In this document: piece by piece, positions 37,704 through 46,699 of the stretch | How the letters are laid out: every line of letters begins with the position of its first letter | Numbering within the stretch: position 1 is the first letter of the stretch | Assembly (NCBI RefSeq): GCF_009689585.1 | Contig: NZ_AP018694.1 | Location: 3,363,001-3,427,000, forward strand | Origin: Aquipluma nitroreducens | Lineage (GTDB): Bacteria; Bacteroidota; Bacteroidia; Bacteroidales; Prolixibacteraceae | DNA: 64,000 nt | Direction: 5' to 3' | The notes under the pieces: generated by a model | The model's database searches: none | What the model was told of the DNA's origin: nothing | Seen by the model: the letters and a program-made list of their open reading frames with translations, nothing else | Position numbers and translations under genes: made by a program

Positions 37704-39116
37704 TTAAAACTTCCAAAATCCGGAATACGAAACTCCGAGTATTACAGCAAGGTTGTTTCCATACATCGAACCCCGATCTCCTGAAATTCCAAGGCTTATC
37801 TGTGTATCCTTTACAAATTTAGCAGCAGTTGAAGTCTCCAGTTGCCAAGAAAATTGTTTCACGAAACTTGTATAAATGGGCGCAGTATGCCCGTAATTTT
37901 CAGAATAAGCCAATGTTAATCTATAATTGACGGATTTAACCGTTCCTTTTCCGGAGAAATAATAAAGCCTGACGGTGTTATTGACTATCGAAGTTGATCC
38001 ATCTTTGTTGTATTTCGGAGAAGTAAGCCATGGATTTCCAATCGTCATTCCTTTGTAGCTCCATCCGTTGGGAATTAAGCCGTTCGTATAATAACCGTCC
38101 TGACCACCATAAATAACACCATCCAGATCGTGCCAAGGACCACTTTGATCGGTAGTACTCAAATATTCAAATACAAAATGATTTAAAGGCTGAAATCTGG
38201 GTAGCTTGACCGACATTCCCCACAATCCATCTTCAATCGTGGGAGTGTTGGTAATGAACTTTTGTACTGGAGCATCTTCTGCAATGCTTTGCCAATAAAA
38301 GGAGACAATTGCAGCTTTAAATTTCAGATCTAGGCCCAGATTTTGGGAGATAATGTGATTTCCCAGGGCATTCTCCTGATCGGACCAGTTGGCCGTTGAG
38401 TTACCACTTTTTCCCAAGAAAATGCGGAGATAATTATCCAGCGTGGCAGGCATTGATCCATAAACATCTGATCGGCCACCCCATTGGGCTACATGTTGCA
38501 CACCATACGATAAGTTAACCGGAAACGAACCGCCCATTCGGATATAGGCGTATTTATGGTGAAGCAATAGCCCTTTAAGGTCTTTTTGATTTTCAAACCA
38601 CCCATGCGAAAGTCCTCCTTTGATCTCTAGATATCCTTTGGTGTAAGGTACTTCGACATATCCATCCGATTGGATTGACAATTTGGGCATGGGTCTGCTG
38701 TTTTGCGACCACAACATTCCTCCGCTCGAAAGTTCTTCGTCCTGGTTGCCAAACACCTCACGTTTAGAACCTGCATTAACATTCAGAAAGTATATTTTGC
38801 CCTGAGCATAGATTTCTCCGGGGAAAAAACGGCTTCTTGCGGTTGAAATATTTCCGTCTAGTTCTACTCCAAATTCGTAATCAAAGGTCTTTTGCTTTTT
38901 TACTTCTTTATGCAAAGTTCCCCATACCGTTAATGAGTTGGGTGAAATGTCGAATCGATCGTATTGGTTTGTGGTTGATAAAAAAGGAGCGTAAGATCCT
39001 GTTCCTCCGGTAAATCTGGAATTAATTGAATAAGCGATTGAATCGGAGCGACTTTGAGCCTGTAGTATTACCGAAACCAATATAAGGATCAGCGTTTGAT
39101 AATATTTGATTTTCAT
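37704..39116 (-). CDS. Capsule assembly Wzi-like outer-membrane beta-barrel
   Basis: A signal peptide (ends ILQAQ) is followed by a protein made of alternating strands with many aromatic residues. It ends in SYSGFWKF, a terminal aromatic typical of an outer-membrane barrel insertion signal. The segments INSRFTGGTGSYAPFLSTTNQYDR, GHTAPIYTSFVKQ and SGDRGSMYGNNLAV fit the Caps_assemb_Wzi family. Wzi anchors capsule to the cell surface in enterobacteria, and the Bacteroidota members are assumed to act likewise. It is the first gene of the surface-polysaccharide side of the window, though separated from the main locus by a repeat cluster and a Kelch gene. 470 residues. Confidence 0.8.
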   Translation of the reverse strand: MKIKYYQTLILILVSVILQAQSRSDSIAYSINSRFTGGTGSYAPFLSTTNQYDRFDISPNSLTVWGTLHKEVKKQKTFDYEFGVELDGNISTARSRFFPGEIYAQGKIYFLNVNAGSKREVFGNQDEELSSGGMLWSQNSRPMPKLSIQSDGYVEVPYTKGYLEIKGGLSHGWFENQKDLKGLLLHHKYAYIRMGGSFPVNLSYGVQHVAQWGGRSDVYGSMPATLDNYLRIFLGKSGNSTANWSDQENALGNHIISQNLGLDLKFKAAIVSFYWQSIAEDAPVQKFITNTPTIEDGLWGMSVKLPRFQPLNHFVFEYLSTTDQSGPWHDLDGVIYGGQDGYYTNGLIPNGWSYKGMTIGNPWLTSPKYNKDGSTSIVNNTVRLYYFSGKGTVKSVNYRLTLAYSENYGHTAPIYTSFVKQFSWQLETSTAAKFVKDTQISLGISGDRGSMYGNNLAVILGVSYSGFWKF

Positions 39117-39153
39117 ATAGGAGCCTTTCTATTACTAGGGTTGTATTTTGTGA

Positions 39154-39326
39154 CGTCATTGCGAACGGAGTGAAGCAATCTGTATTTCGATAAGATTGCC
39201 GCGTTCTCTTTCATCGTCCTCGCAATGACGTTCTATTTTGCGCCGTGATTGCGAATGAAGTGTAGCGAAATGAAGCAATCTGCTGTTCAATATCAGATTG
39301 CTTCGTCGTACCTCCTCGCAATGACG
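39154..39326. repeat. Two full copies of the CGTCATTGCGA palindromic repeat
   Basis: Copy 1 (39154-39230) and copy 2 (39244-39326) each start with CGT(C/G)ATTGCGAA and a GAAGCAATCTG inner motif. Each then returns as AGATTGC and CTCGCAATGACG, so the whole unit folds into one hairpin of 77-83 bases. The remaining part of the 39117-39371 gap has no gene. Confidence 0.85.
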
Positions 39327-39342
39327 CTTTGATAATGGTTCC

Positions 39343-39715
39343 CGTCATTGCGAACGTAGTGAAGCAATCCGTTATTCGATGGTATCAGTTAGGTCTTCCC
39401 AGTTGGAGTTAAATCCGTTTATCAAATCCAGTTTTTTCTGACGCGAACCTGCTTTGATTTGTTTTTCCCGTGCAATGGCTTCTTCGATGTGGATAAATCC
39501 TTCATAATAAACAAGCTTTGTTACGTTGTATCGCGAAGTGAACGATTTTTGGTACAGTCCATTTCTGCGTTCATATAGACGGTTCATCAGATTACTGGTT
39601 ACTCCGGTATAAAGTACTGTATGTTTCTTGTTGGTTAAGATATATATGTAGCCTCCTCGTTCCATGGTGCATTGTTGTTTGAGATTGCTTCGGTCTTACC
39701 TCCCTCGCAATGGCG
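39343..39715. mobile_element. Palindromic repeat split by a GIY-YIG gene (candidate autonomous element)
   Basis: The left arm (39343-39371, CGTCATTGCGAACG ... GAAGCAATCCG) and the right arm (39681-39715, GAGATTGCTTCGG ... CTCGCAATGGCG) are the two halves of the same repeat found intact next door. They enclose one gene for a GIY-YIG nuclease. The gene's last codons and stop lie in the centre of the left arm. This suggests a small mobile unit whose gene-less copies are the solo repeats. No target duplication could be identified. Confidence 0.55.
39372..39665 (-). CDS. GIY-YIG nuclease, URI/UPF0213-like
   Basis: The 97-residue protein is one GIY-YIG domain: YIYILTNKK (strand 1, in place of GIY), LYTGVT (in place of YIG), the catalytic-type arginine in NLMNRLYERR, and the C-terminal helix EEAIAREKQIKAGSRQKKLDLI typical of the stand-alone URI subfamily. 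Such nucleases cut or nick DNA; the natural role of the short bacterial forms is not known. It lies inside a palindromic repeat, with its stop codon and last codons contributed by the left arm. ATG start with no clear ribosome-binding site. Confidence 0.9.
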   Translation of the reverse strand: MERGGYIYILTNKKHTVLYTGVTSNLMNRLYERRNGLYQKSFTSRYNVTKLVYYEGFIHIEEAIAREKQIKAGSRQKKLDLINGFNSNWEDLTDTIE

Positions 39716-39990
39716 CGTTTATGATGGTTGCCGTCATTGTGAATGGAGCGCAGCGGAATGTGGCAATCCTTTTTTGTACTAGTCAATGCGAACGTGGTTT
39801 CATCATTGCGAACGCATTGTAGCAATCTGTTCAATTTTTCATCATCATGAGTTTAGCGAAGTAATCTGTTATTTGATAAGATTGCCACGCTCCATTTCAT
39901 TTCGCTCGCAATGACGTTCCGAAATATATTTCCGATATTGCGAACCTAGTGAAGCAATCTATCGAATAATATTGCGGTGCTAACTTATAT
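39716..39990. repeat. Cluster of partial and degraded CGTCATTGCGA repeats
   Basis: Further arms of the same family: 39732-39769 (left arm), 39782-39796 (fragment), 39801-39834 (left arm), 39851-39916 (near-complete, ending CTCGCAATGACG) and 39933-39976 (left arm with a degenerate return). No gene is supported in this stretch. Small frames read through the arms by chance. Confidence 0.75.
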
Positions 39991-40959
39991 TTAGGGTTGG
40001 AACATCCAAACATCCGATTCCCGTTCAACATCATCTTCACCTCCCACAACATAGCCTTTCCCGTTGAGTGTAAACGCAACAACGTTTTGCCGGGCACCAC
40101 CAGGAAAATCGCCGCACTTTGTCCATTCATTGGTTGCAGGATCATAACTAACGACATCCGAGAGTAATCTGCCCCCATTCAATGATCCGTTCCAATAGCG
40201 TCCCAGCATAATGTAGCCTAGTCCGTTAATTGATAATCCTTTCGATAGAACACGTGCCTTCGGTAAATCGGCTACTCTGTTCCAACTGTCAGTTTCGGTA
40301 GAGTAACAGTAAAAGTCTTTATACCGTTCACTGTCAAAGCCTGTACCAACATAAAAATTCTTTCCGATTGCAAATCCTGCCGTTCCCGAACGCTTTACGG
40401 GGCAATCTTTCAGACGTGTCCATTCGTTGGTCTTTGGATTGTATTTGTATGTGTCCGGTTTATATTGTGTACTTGTATAGCCTTCGGTTGTATAAATACA
40501 ATCATCAATTACTGCATAGAATAAATCGTTCGAGGCTTCCCCGGGGAATGATGCTACTTGTTTCCAGGTATCGTTTTTTAAATCATATTCCCAAAGATCT
40601 TTGTAGATGGGACCTGTATAGGGTGCAATAGCACCCAGACCAACATAAGCTTTATCCCCGATTACTGCTCCGATTGCTTTTACTCTTGCCGCGCCAGGGA
40701 AATCTGCTTTGCGTGTCCATTGGTCAGTTTGACTGTCATATTCCCAAAGGTCATTCAGAAAATCAACTTTCCAACCCGATCGCCCCAAGCAGACGTATGC
40801 TTTGTCCTGCCAGGTAAAAGAGGTAGCCGAAGCACGCGCCTCTCCCGGAAAGTCATTTAGCTGCGTCCAATCGCTGATGGGCGTTGATTCAAATTTTTGA
40901 CAGGCACCTGAAATAAGAATACACAAAAGCAGGCACCAATGCCTTATTTTAAAATCCAT
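39991..40959 (-). CDS. Kelch-repeat beta-propeller lipoprotein
   Basis: A lipobox-type signal peptide (LLCILISGACQK, Cys about 20) is followed by about six Kelch blades. Each blade has the pattern N-D-L-W-E-Y-D ... T-D-x-W-T ... F-P-G-x-A-R ... K-A-Y-V-G-x-G, for example WEYDSQTDQWTRKADFPGAAR and VSYDPATNEWTKCGDFPGGAR. The propeller is expected on the outer membrane or in the periplasm and to bind a partner or glycan. Function unknown. 322 residues; it sits between the repeat cluster and the polysaccharide genes. Confidence 0.85.
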   Translation of the reverse strand: MDFKIRHWCLLLCILISGACQKFESTPISDWTQLNDFPGEARASATSFTWQDKAYVCLGRSGWKVDFLNDLWEYDSQTDQWTRKADFPGAARVKAIGAVIGDKAYVGLGAIAPYTGPIYKDLWEYDLKNDTWKQVASFPGEASNDLFYAVIDDCIYTTEGYTSTQYKPDTYKYNPKTNEWTRLKDCPVKRSGTAGFAIGKNFYVGTGFDSERYKDFYCYSTETDSWNRVADLPKARVLSKGLSINGLGYIMLGRYWNGSLNGGRLLSDVVSYDPATNEWTKCGDFPGGARQNVVAFTLNGKGYVVGGEDDVERESDVWMFQP

Positions 40960-41105
40960 ATAATCGTATGATATAAAAATTGAAATCCTCTAGCGACCAA
41001 ATTTTGGCGGTGATAAAGGATTTCATGTGGGAATATTTGAATAAGGGGTTTGTCTGCTAATGAAATGCAACATGAATTGTATTCTCATTGCGTAAGACTA
41101 AAAAG

Positions 41106-43196
41106 CTAATAAAATAGATTAAATGTCAAAATGTTAAATGTTTCAACCAATTTCGTAATAATAGTCTTGCCATTCTTTTTTACTGGAGGTTTTAATGCTT
41201 GCTCATTTCCCTTTTTATCACGAAACCCGGAGAATTCAGTATTGTTAATCATCGGGTTAGAGGTTAATATGGTTGAATCCTGATGACTTGGTGTTAAAAA
41301 TTGATCCAGTACCTCAAATTGTGAGTTTTTCGATTCGAATTCAGGAACAATTTTTTTCATCCGCGTAACAATCTGCCACTCATCTTCCTCATCCAGATTC
41401 TTCAGTAATTCAAGGATACTGGCTTTAGATGCTTCATAATTTTGTGGTCTGATTTTTCCAATCATGATCTTCTTATTGCCTGTTGGTAGCGTTTCTTCCT
41501 TATCGGCGAGTAATTCCTCATACAATTTTTCTCCCGGGCGTAGGCCTGTTTCCATAATTTGTATATCACGATGAGGAATAAAGCCAGACAATGAGATCAT
41601 TCGCTCAGCTAAATCGTAAATACGGACAGGTTCTCCCATATCGAAGAGATAAATTTCTCCACCATTTCCCATAAATCCAGCTTCCATAACCAATTGGCAG
41701 GCTTCCGGAATGGTCATAAAGTAGCGGATAATATCTTTGTGCGTTACCGTAACAGGTCCTCCATTACTAATTTGCCTTTTGAAGATAGGAATAACTGAAC
41801 CATTCGAACCCAATACATTGCCAAACCGAGTGGTTATAAACTGGGTTTTCATTCCGGGACGCTGAGATATGGCTTGAATATAGATTTCGCAAATGCGTTT
41901 GGTGGCTCCCATCACGTTGGTAGGATTCACTGCCTTGTCCGTTGATATCATCACAAACTTTTCTACGCCAAATTCTACCGAAAGATCAGCGATATTCCTT
42001 GTTCCACCAACATTATTTCGTATCGCCTCGTAGGGTTGAAACTCCATAATCGGTACATGTTTGTAGGCGGCTGCATGATAGATAATTTGGGGTTGACAAA
42101 TGCCAAAGATCTTGCGCAACTTAATTGCATTCGTCACATCGGCAACATAAGTATGCAATTGAACCTGACCAAGTATTGGTAAAATTTCGTTCTTGATTTC
42201 AAAGATGGCTGATTCAGCTTGATCAATAATCGTTATACTTTCAGGATTGAGATACACCAATTGCCTGACAATCTCAGAACCAATGGATCCAGCACCTCCG
42301 GTTACCATAACACGTTTTCCCGCAATACCCTGACTTATTGACTCCACTTTCATGGAAATAGATTCCCTTCCTAACAGGTCTTCAATTCGTACATTGGTGA
42401 TTTTCCCTTCGTCCAGTTTCCCATCGATTAAGTTGGACGGATCAGACACTTCTCTTACTTTCAGTCGATTGGCCAGACATTGGTCAACTATTTCCCGTTT
42501 TCGTCTAATTTCAACCTTCGGACCCGATATGGCCAGTATCATTTCCTGAACTTTTTGTTCCTGAATCACATGCCCGAAAGCCTTTTCAGGAGAAAAGACC
42601 TTCACTCCTCCAACGCGACTTTTCCAGAGACTGGGATTGTCGTCAATAAAACCAATAATATTATAATGGATATTGGTGTCTTTAATGATTACACTTTTGG
42701 CGATGCTTCCCATCACACCAGCACCATATATCATGATGTTGATGGTGTCGTTTGGTTTGGCAATTAAATTTCGGTAAGTAAATTGTACTCCAAGGCGGAA
42801 TGATACCATTAGAAAAACCGAAAGGAAATAGTGCACAATGATAACTGACCAGGGAATTAGTAGTATTTCGGCTATATTATGCCCAAAAATACTTAGAAAA
42901 AAATAACCTCCGGAAAACAACAGATGAGCTTTGGCGACAATAACCGCATCTTGCATAGTCGAATGCCGAAGTATTCCCCTGTGAGGTTTGAAAATGAGTG
43001 CTGCAAGTATAAAAAAAGGAAGCCCTGTCATGAATTGGATCAACATCATGGGGACATCAACGTGTTCTGAAAAGAGATTATAGCGTAGTAGGTATGTCAA
43101 TAAAAAGGATGATGAAGCAATGGCAAAATCTACCATCAGAATTATCCAGCGGGGTAAGAATCCTCTGTCAATTAATTCCTTTAATTTGATTCTCAT
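41106..43196 (-). CDS. Membrane-bound UDP-sugar 4,6-dehydratase (WbpM/PglF/CapD family)
   Basis: Four membrane helices (residues about 15-140) are followed by a first Rossmann-type domain (MIYGAGVMGSIAK) and the catalytic SDR domain (VTGGAGSIGSEIVRQ). The catalytic triad sits in ISTDKAVNPTNVMGATKR, with Met in place of the usual Tyr, as known for the large WbpM-type dehydratases. The expected product is UDP-4-keto-6-deoxy-GlcNAc or an isomer. Downstream acceptors are likely the aminotransferase and priming transferase genes just upstream in the same direction. 696 residues, slightly longer than typical because of a low-complexity C-terminus. Confidence 0.92.
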   Translation of the reverse strand: MRIKLKELIDRGFLPRWIILMVDFAIASSSFLLTYLLRYNLFSEHVDVPMMLIQFMTGLPFFILAALIFKPHRGILRHSTMQDAVIVAKAHLLFSGGYFFLSIFGHNIAEILLIPWSVIIVHYFLSVFLMVSFRLGVQFTYRNLIAKPNDTINIMIYGAGVMGSIAKSVIIKDTNIHYNIIGFIDDNPSLWKSRVGGVKVFSPEKAFGHVIQEQKVQEMILAISGPKVEIRRKREIVDQCLANRLKVREVSDPSNLIDGKLDEGKITNVRIEDLLGRESISMKVESISQGIAGKRVMVTGGAGSIGSEIVRQLVYLNPESITIIDQAESAIFEIKNEILPILGQVQLHTYVADVTNAIKLRKIFGICQPQIIYHAAAYKHVPIMEFQPYEAIRNNVGGTRNIADLSVEFGVEKFVMISTDKAVNPTNVMGATKRICEIYIQAISQRPGMKTQFITTRFGNVLGSNGSVIPIFKRQISNGGPVTVTHKDIIRYFMTIPEACQLVMEAGFMGNGGEIYLFDMGEPVRIYDLAERMISLSGFIPHRDIQIMETGLRPGEKLYEELLADKEETLPTGNKKIMIGKIRPQNYEASKASILELLKNLDEEDEWQIVTRMKKIVPEFESKNSQFEVLDQFLTPSHQDSTILTSNPMINNTEFSGFRDKKGNEQALKPPVKKNGKTIITKLVETFNILTFNLFY

Positions 43197-43669
43197 ATTA
43201 TAAGTTTTATTCTTGTAATAATAGATGTATAGATAAAGCTAATGGTTGCGCGTGTTGTTAAATAAATTAATTCTAGCCTTACTGCATTTTATTTATTTCT
43301 TCAGAAAATGAATGGTGATCCTCTTTTTGTAGAAACGTTTAATTGCGAAACTTAGTATGAGTTACACCTAAGCTTATATTAAGATCTACAAAATTTATCG
43401 ATTTCAAATTTAACGATAATAGGGTCCCAAAAAACCATTGACTGGCAATGGGAACCTTAATTCTAAGTGAACGGTCAGTTTTCTTAAACGAGTGGCTTGT
43501 TTTGGGATATGAATGAGAAATTATTCTTTTCTTAACGAAATCTTTTTAAAATGTAACTCTTCTATTCGAATAGAATTGAATATCAAAATGAAAATCGTCT
43601 GACGAATTTTTGTTGTTGACAGTGCGTATTGTTATTGCGACTACAGTGAAACAATCTAATCGTTAAATC
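43197..43669. other. Intergenic region in the polysaccharide locus
   Basis: No gene is visible. It contains a degenerate left arm of the CGTCATTGCGA repeat at 43631-43657. One TAAATTTG box (minus strand, 43412-43405) matches TAnnTTTG and could start transcription of the dehydratase gene, but it lies over 200 bases upstream and lacks a clear -33 element. Confidence 0.4.
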
Positions 43670-44851
43670 TTATGAATAACCTAAAATTCTCTTAACTGAT
43701 TCACATACATAGGCTGTTTCCTCCTCACTCATGTATGGAAATATTGGTAGAGAAACATTTCCTTTCCAGGTTTTTTCGGTATTCGGATAATCTTCCGGAT
43801 TCAGGTCATATTTCTGCTTGTAATAAGTCATACGGTGTAGTGGTTTGTAATGTACCGAAGTACCGATGCCAGATTCAGCCATCTTCTCAATGAATTCATT
43901 TCTGCCAATGGGTGAATTCTCTTTGATAACAATGGGAAATAAATGCCAGGAATGATCTTCGAATGGAACATGACATACCGGTAAATCGATCAAGTCTATT
44001 CCTGAGAGGTTTTTGTAATAAAATTCGGCCACGGTTTGTCTTTCTTTCCTGTATTCCTCTGCTTTTTCTAATTGAGCTAAACCAATTGCTGCATTAATGT
44101 CGGGCATGTTGTACTTATAACCGGCCTCAACCACATCATATTCCCAGGATGGTTTTGTACTCGTGAAACGATCCCAGATATCCCGGTTAATTCCATGTAA
44201 TCGCATCGTTTTTACCCGTGCATGAAGTTCATCATTATCGGTAGTCAACATTCCACCCTCTCCTGTGGTAATGGTTTTGTTGGCATAAAAACTGAAACAG
44301 GTAATGTCGCCAAAACCTCCAATCATTTTCCCGTTAAGGCGGGTAGGGAAAGCATGTGCAGCATCTTCCAATATTTTAATGTCGTTCTTTTTACAAATAT
44401 CCAGAATTCCCTCTTGTCCGGGAATGGTCATCGCAGCAGCCTGACCTCCAAAATGAACAAGAACTAGGTATTTGACATTCGGGTGTTTTCGAATGGCCTC
44501 CTGAAGAATTTCAGGTGTAATCAGGTTGGTTCCATATTCCACATCAAGAAATACTGGGTCGGCATTTAGATAACGAATAATTTCTGCCGAAGCGGTGAAT
44601 GTCATTGACTGCACAAACACCTGATCGCCGGATTGAACGCCCAGCGCATCTAATCCTAAATGAAGTGCTGCAGTGCAAGAGTTAACGACACAAGCATGTT
44701 TGGCGTTTACCTGTTCAGCAAACTTTCTTTCGAATTCAACAGCTTTACCTGCGGTAGTTAGCCATCCACTATCGAGTACTTCTTTGATGTATTTAAATTC
44801 GTTACCGTTGACAGGTACTTTGGCAAAAGGTATCTTTAATTTATTACTCAT
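43670..44851 (-). CDS. DegT/DnrJ/EryC1 aminotransferase (nucleotide-sugar, PglE/PseC-like)
   Basis: A PLP-dependent sugar aminotransferase: IPFAKVPVNGNEFKYI at the N-terminus, SCTAALHLGLDAL (phosphate-binding), EDAAHAFPTRLNGKMIGGFGD and the PLP lysine in SFYANKTITTGEGGML. Next to a WbpM-type dehydratase, it most likely aminates the 4-keto group of the dehydratase product. It overlaps the phosphoglycosyltransferase gene by four bases, so the two are coupled. 393 residues. No PglD-type N-acetyltransferase is adjacent, so whether the amine is acetylated is open. Confidence 0.92.
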   Translation of the reverse strand: MSNKLKIPFAKVPVNGNEFKYIKEVLDSGWLTTAGKAVEFERKFAEQVNAKHACVVNSCTAALHLGLDALGVQSGDQVFVQSMTFTASAEIIRYLNADPVFLDVEYGTNLITPEILQEAIRKHPNVKYLVLVHFGGQAAAMTIPGQEGILDICKKNDIKILEDAAHAFPTRLNGKMIGGFGDITCFSFYANKTITTGEGGMLTTDNDELHARVKTMRLHGINRDIWDRFTSTKPSWEYDVVEAGYKYNMPDINAAIGLAQLEKAEEYRKERQTVAEFYYKNLSGIDLIDLPVCHVPFEDHSWHLFPIVIKENSPIGRNEFIEKMAESGIGTSVHYKPLHRMTYYKQKYDLNPEDYPNTEKTWKGNVSLPIFPYMSEEETAYVCESVKRILGYS

Positions 44852-45444
44852 TTTAAAATAACGGATTGAATAGTTCGTATAATGATCATCAAATCTCCCC
44901 CAAAGGAATGATGATTAACGTACTTGATATATATATATAATTTGCGCGGAAGAATGACATTTTTGTATGTTTCTTCGGGGTTGGAGGATTCTGCCAGCAA
45001 TTCTTCTTCATTTCGAAATTCAATGGAGGCATTATCAGTAATTCCAGGCAGAACCTTGTGAACAATCGTCCATTGTTCGGGATAAACTTCTGTCCATTTT
45101 CTGACTTCCGGACGTGGCCCAACCAACGACATATCTCCTCTTAAAACATTGATTAGCTGAGGTATTTCATCCAGTTTGGTCTTTCGCAAAATCTTACCCA
45201 AGGCGGTAATTCTCGATTGATCACCGGCATCGAAACTGCCTTCCGAAGTTTTTGGTTTAACCAACATGGTACGAAACTTCAGTAAGCGAAACTCTTTGCC
45301 TCCTTTACCGATACGGGTTTGGATGAAAAGTACAGGTCCAGGCATCAGAATCATAATAGATAAAGCGACGATAAACAATATAGGTGATATGATGATTAAG
45401 CCTAGAAATGATGATGAAATGTCGAAGATTCGTTTGATGACCAT
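44848..45444 (-). CDS. Monotopic phosphoglycosyltransferase (PglC/WcaJ-like priming enzyme)
   Basis: It transfers a phospho-sugar from a UDP-sugar to undecaprenyl phosphate to start repeat-unit assembly. Only the PglC-type core is present (198 residues): a re-entrant N-terminal hydrophobic segment (RIFDISSSFLGLIIISPILFIVAL), PGPVLFIQTRIGKGGKEFRLLKFRTM, the catalytic Asp-Glu pair in KLDEIPQLINVLRGDMSLVGPRPE. With the adjacent aminotransferase and dehydratase it suggests an aminodideoxy sugar as the first residue. Confidence 0.93.
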   Translation of the reverse strand: MVIKRIFDISSSFLGLIIISPILFIVALSIMILMPGPVLFIQTRIGKGGKEFRLLKFRTMLVKPKTSEGSFDAGDQSRITALGKILRKTKLDEIPQLINVLRGDMSLVGPRPEVRKWTEVYPEQWTIVHKVLPGITDNASIEFRNEEELLAESSNPEETYKNVILPRKLYIYIKYVNHHSFGGDLMIIIRTIQSVILK

Positions 45445-45463
45445 GATTCTTTTGATGGAAAGC

Positions 45464-46699
45464 TTAGAATTTGTTGATTATTTCAATAAATTTCTTTGCC
45501 AATGAACTGTAATTTAATTCCTGCATTGCGTATTCACGACCTTTTATCCCCATTTTGGTTCTTTCTTCGATAGACATTTCTGAAATTAACTTGATCGCAT
45601 TTACCAGTTCTCTTTTATCTTCCGCAGGGATTTGAATGCCACATTCTGTTTTTTCGATTAAACTATTGGGTTCGTCCACAGCAAAAATAATTGGTTTTTC
45701 AGCCAGCATATAATCAGTTATTTTATTGTAGGAGGTACCATACGAGTGTAAAATACTACGGGTACCACCCGCATAAAGAATATCAAATTGGCTTAATAAG
45801 ATGGGAATTGAAGTTTTAGCAATGGAAGGTAAAAAATGAACATTGCTTAAATGATTGCCGTTTGCCATTTGCATTAGCTCCTCTTTTTGTGTGCCATTAC
45901 CAACCAGAACAAACGCAACCTTATTGTCTTTGTTAATGTCTTTTGCTGCTAAAACCAGATTTTTTAGCGCGTTGGAGGGGGCGTGTCCCCCGGCATAGCC
46001 AATGATAAGCTTCTCTTCATTTCGCAATTTTGTCAATAAGGCTTGATGCTGGTAAGGTAGGTCTGCTGATCCCAAATCCATTTCTTCCATTAAAAACCCA
46101 TTGGGAACATGAAAGAATTTTTCTTTTTTTAAACCGTGTTGCACGAGATAATCTTTTGCATTACCCAAAAGCGAGACATAGAAATCGCAATTTTTACAAG
46201 CAAAATTCTCAGCCCGTTGCATGAGCCAAATAAAAGGATGATATTTAGAATATCCACCAATGAGCATTGGAGATAATGGCCACATGTCGTGAAGTTCAAA
46301 AACAAGTTTTGCCTTATTTCTTTTCGCGATTGAATAAGCTGGATAAACATCTAATGGATAGGTTGATGAGGCAATTACAATGTCAGGAGACGTTTGTTCT
46401 ATAATTTTCTTTCGGTATTTAAAAAGTTTAAAAACGAAGGTGAGCATATTTGCAATCCTTTTTATACCAGAATCTTGATAGCGTGGTGTCTTTAACCAAA
46501 GGTAAATAATACCATCGTTGTTTTCGGATTCTAAATCTTCCTTTATTTGGGGCTGTTGATTTCTTAAATGTGAAAAATTAGCACCTATTATGGTAACTTG
46601 ATGCCCTTGCCTTATCCATTCTTTTGCTAAATAATATGGTCTGAATTCCATCCCATTTTGAGGTGATCCAGCGTAATGATCTATGTATAAGATGTGCAT
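45464..46699 (-). CDS. Glycosyltransferase family 4 (WbuB-like)
   Basis: A GT-B enzyme of 411 residues. It has the N-terminal HILYIDHYAGSPQNGMEFRPYYLA, typical of the WbuB (aminosugar transferase) group, a PDIVIASSTYPLDVYPAY segment, the C-terminal donor site (IIGYAGGHAPSNALKNLV) and the E-x7-E-like region (KITDYMLAEKPIIFAVDEPNSLIE). It probably adds the second sugar to the primed lipid. It lies 19 bases before the priming transferase gene in the transcription direction. Confidence 0.88.
   Translation of the reverse strand: MHILYIDHYAGSPQNGMEFRPYYLAKEWIRQGHQVTIIGANFSHLRNQQPQIKEDLESENNDGIIYLWLKTPRYQDSGIKRIANMLTFVFKLFKYRKKIIEQTSPDIVIASSTYPLDVYPAYSIAKRNKAKLVFELHDMWPLSPMLIGGYSKYHPFIWLMQRAENFACKNCDFYVSLLGNAKDYLVQHGLKKEKFFHVPNGFLMEEMDLGSADLPYQHQALLTKLRNEEKLIIGYAGGHAPSNALKNLVLAAKDINKDNKVAFVLVGNGTQKEELMQMANGNHLSNVHFLPSIAKTSIPILLSQFDILYAGGTRSILHSYGTSYNKITDYMLAEKPIIFAVDEPNSLIEKTECGIQIPAEDKRELVNAIKLISEMSIEERTKMGIKGREYAMQELNYSSLAKKFIEIINKF

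Noticed and set aside
39592-39834. Minus-strand open frame overlapping the GIY-YIG start
   Set aside because: It reads repeat arms in another frame and has no protein features.
39154-39976. Possible CRISPR array
   Set aside because: The repeats are palindromic, of uneven length and spacing, and partly halved; there are no regular spacers and no cas genes.
43405-43412. TAAATTTG box as promoter of the dehydratase gene
   Set aside because: It lies over 200 bases upstream and lacks a -33 element; such boxes occur by chance in AT-rich sequence.
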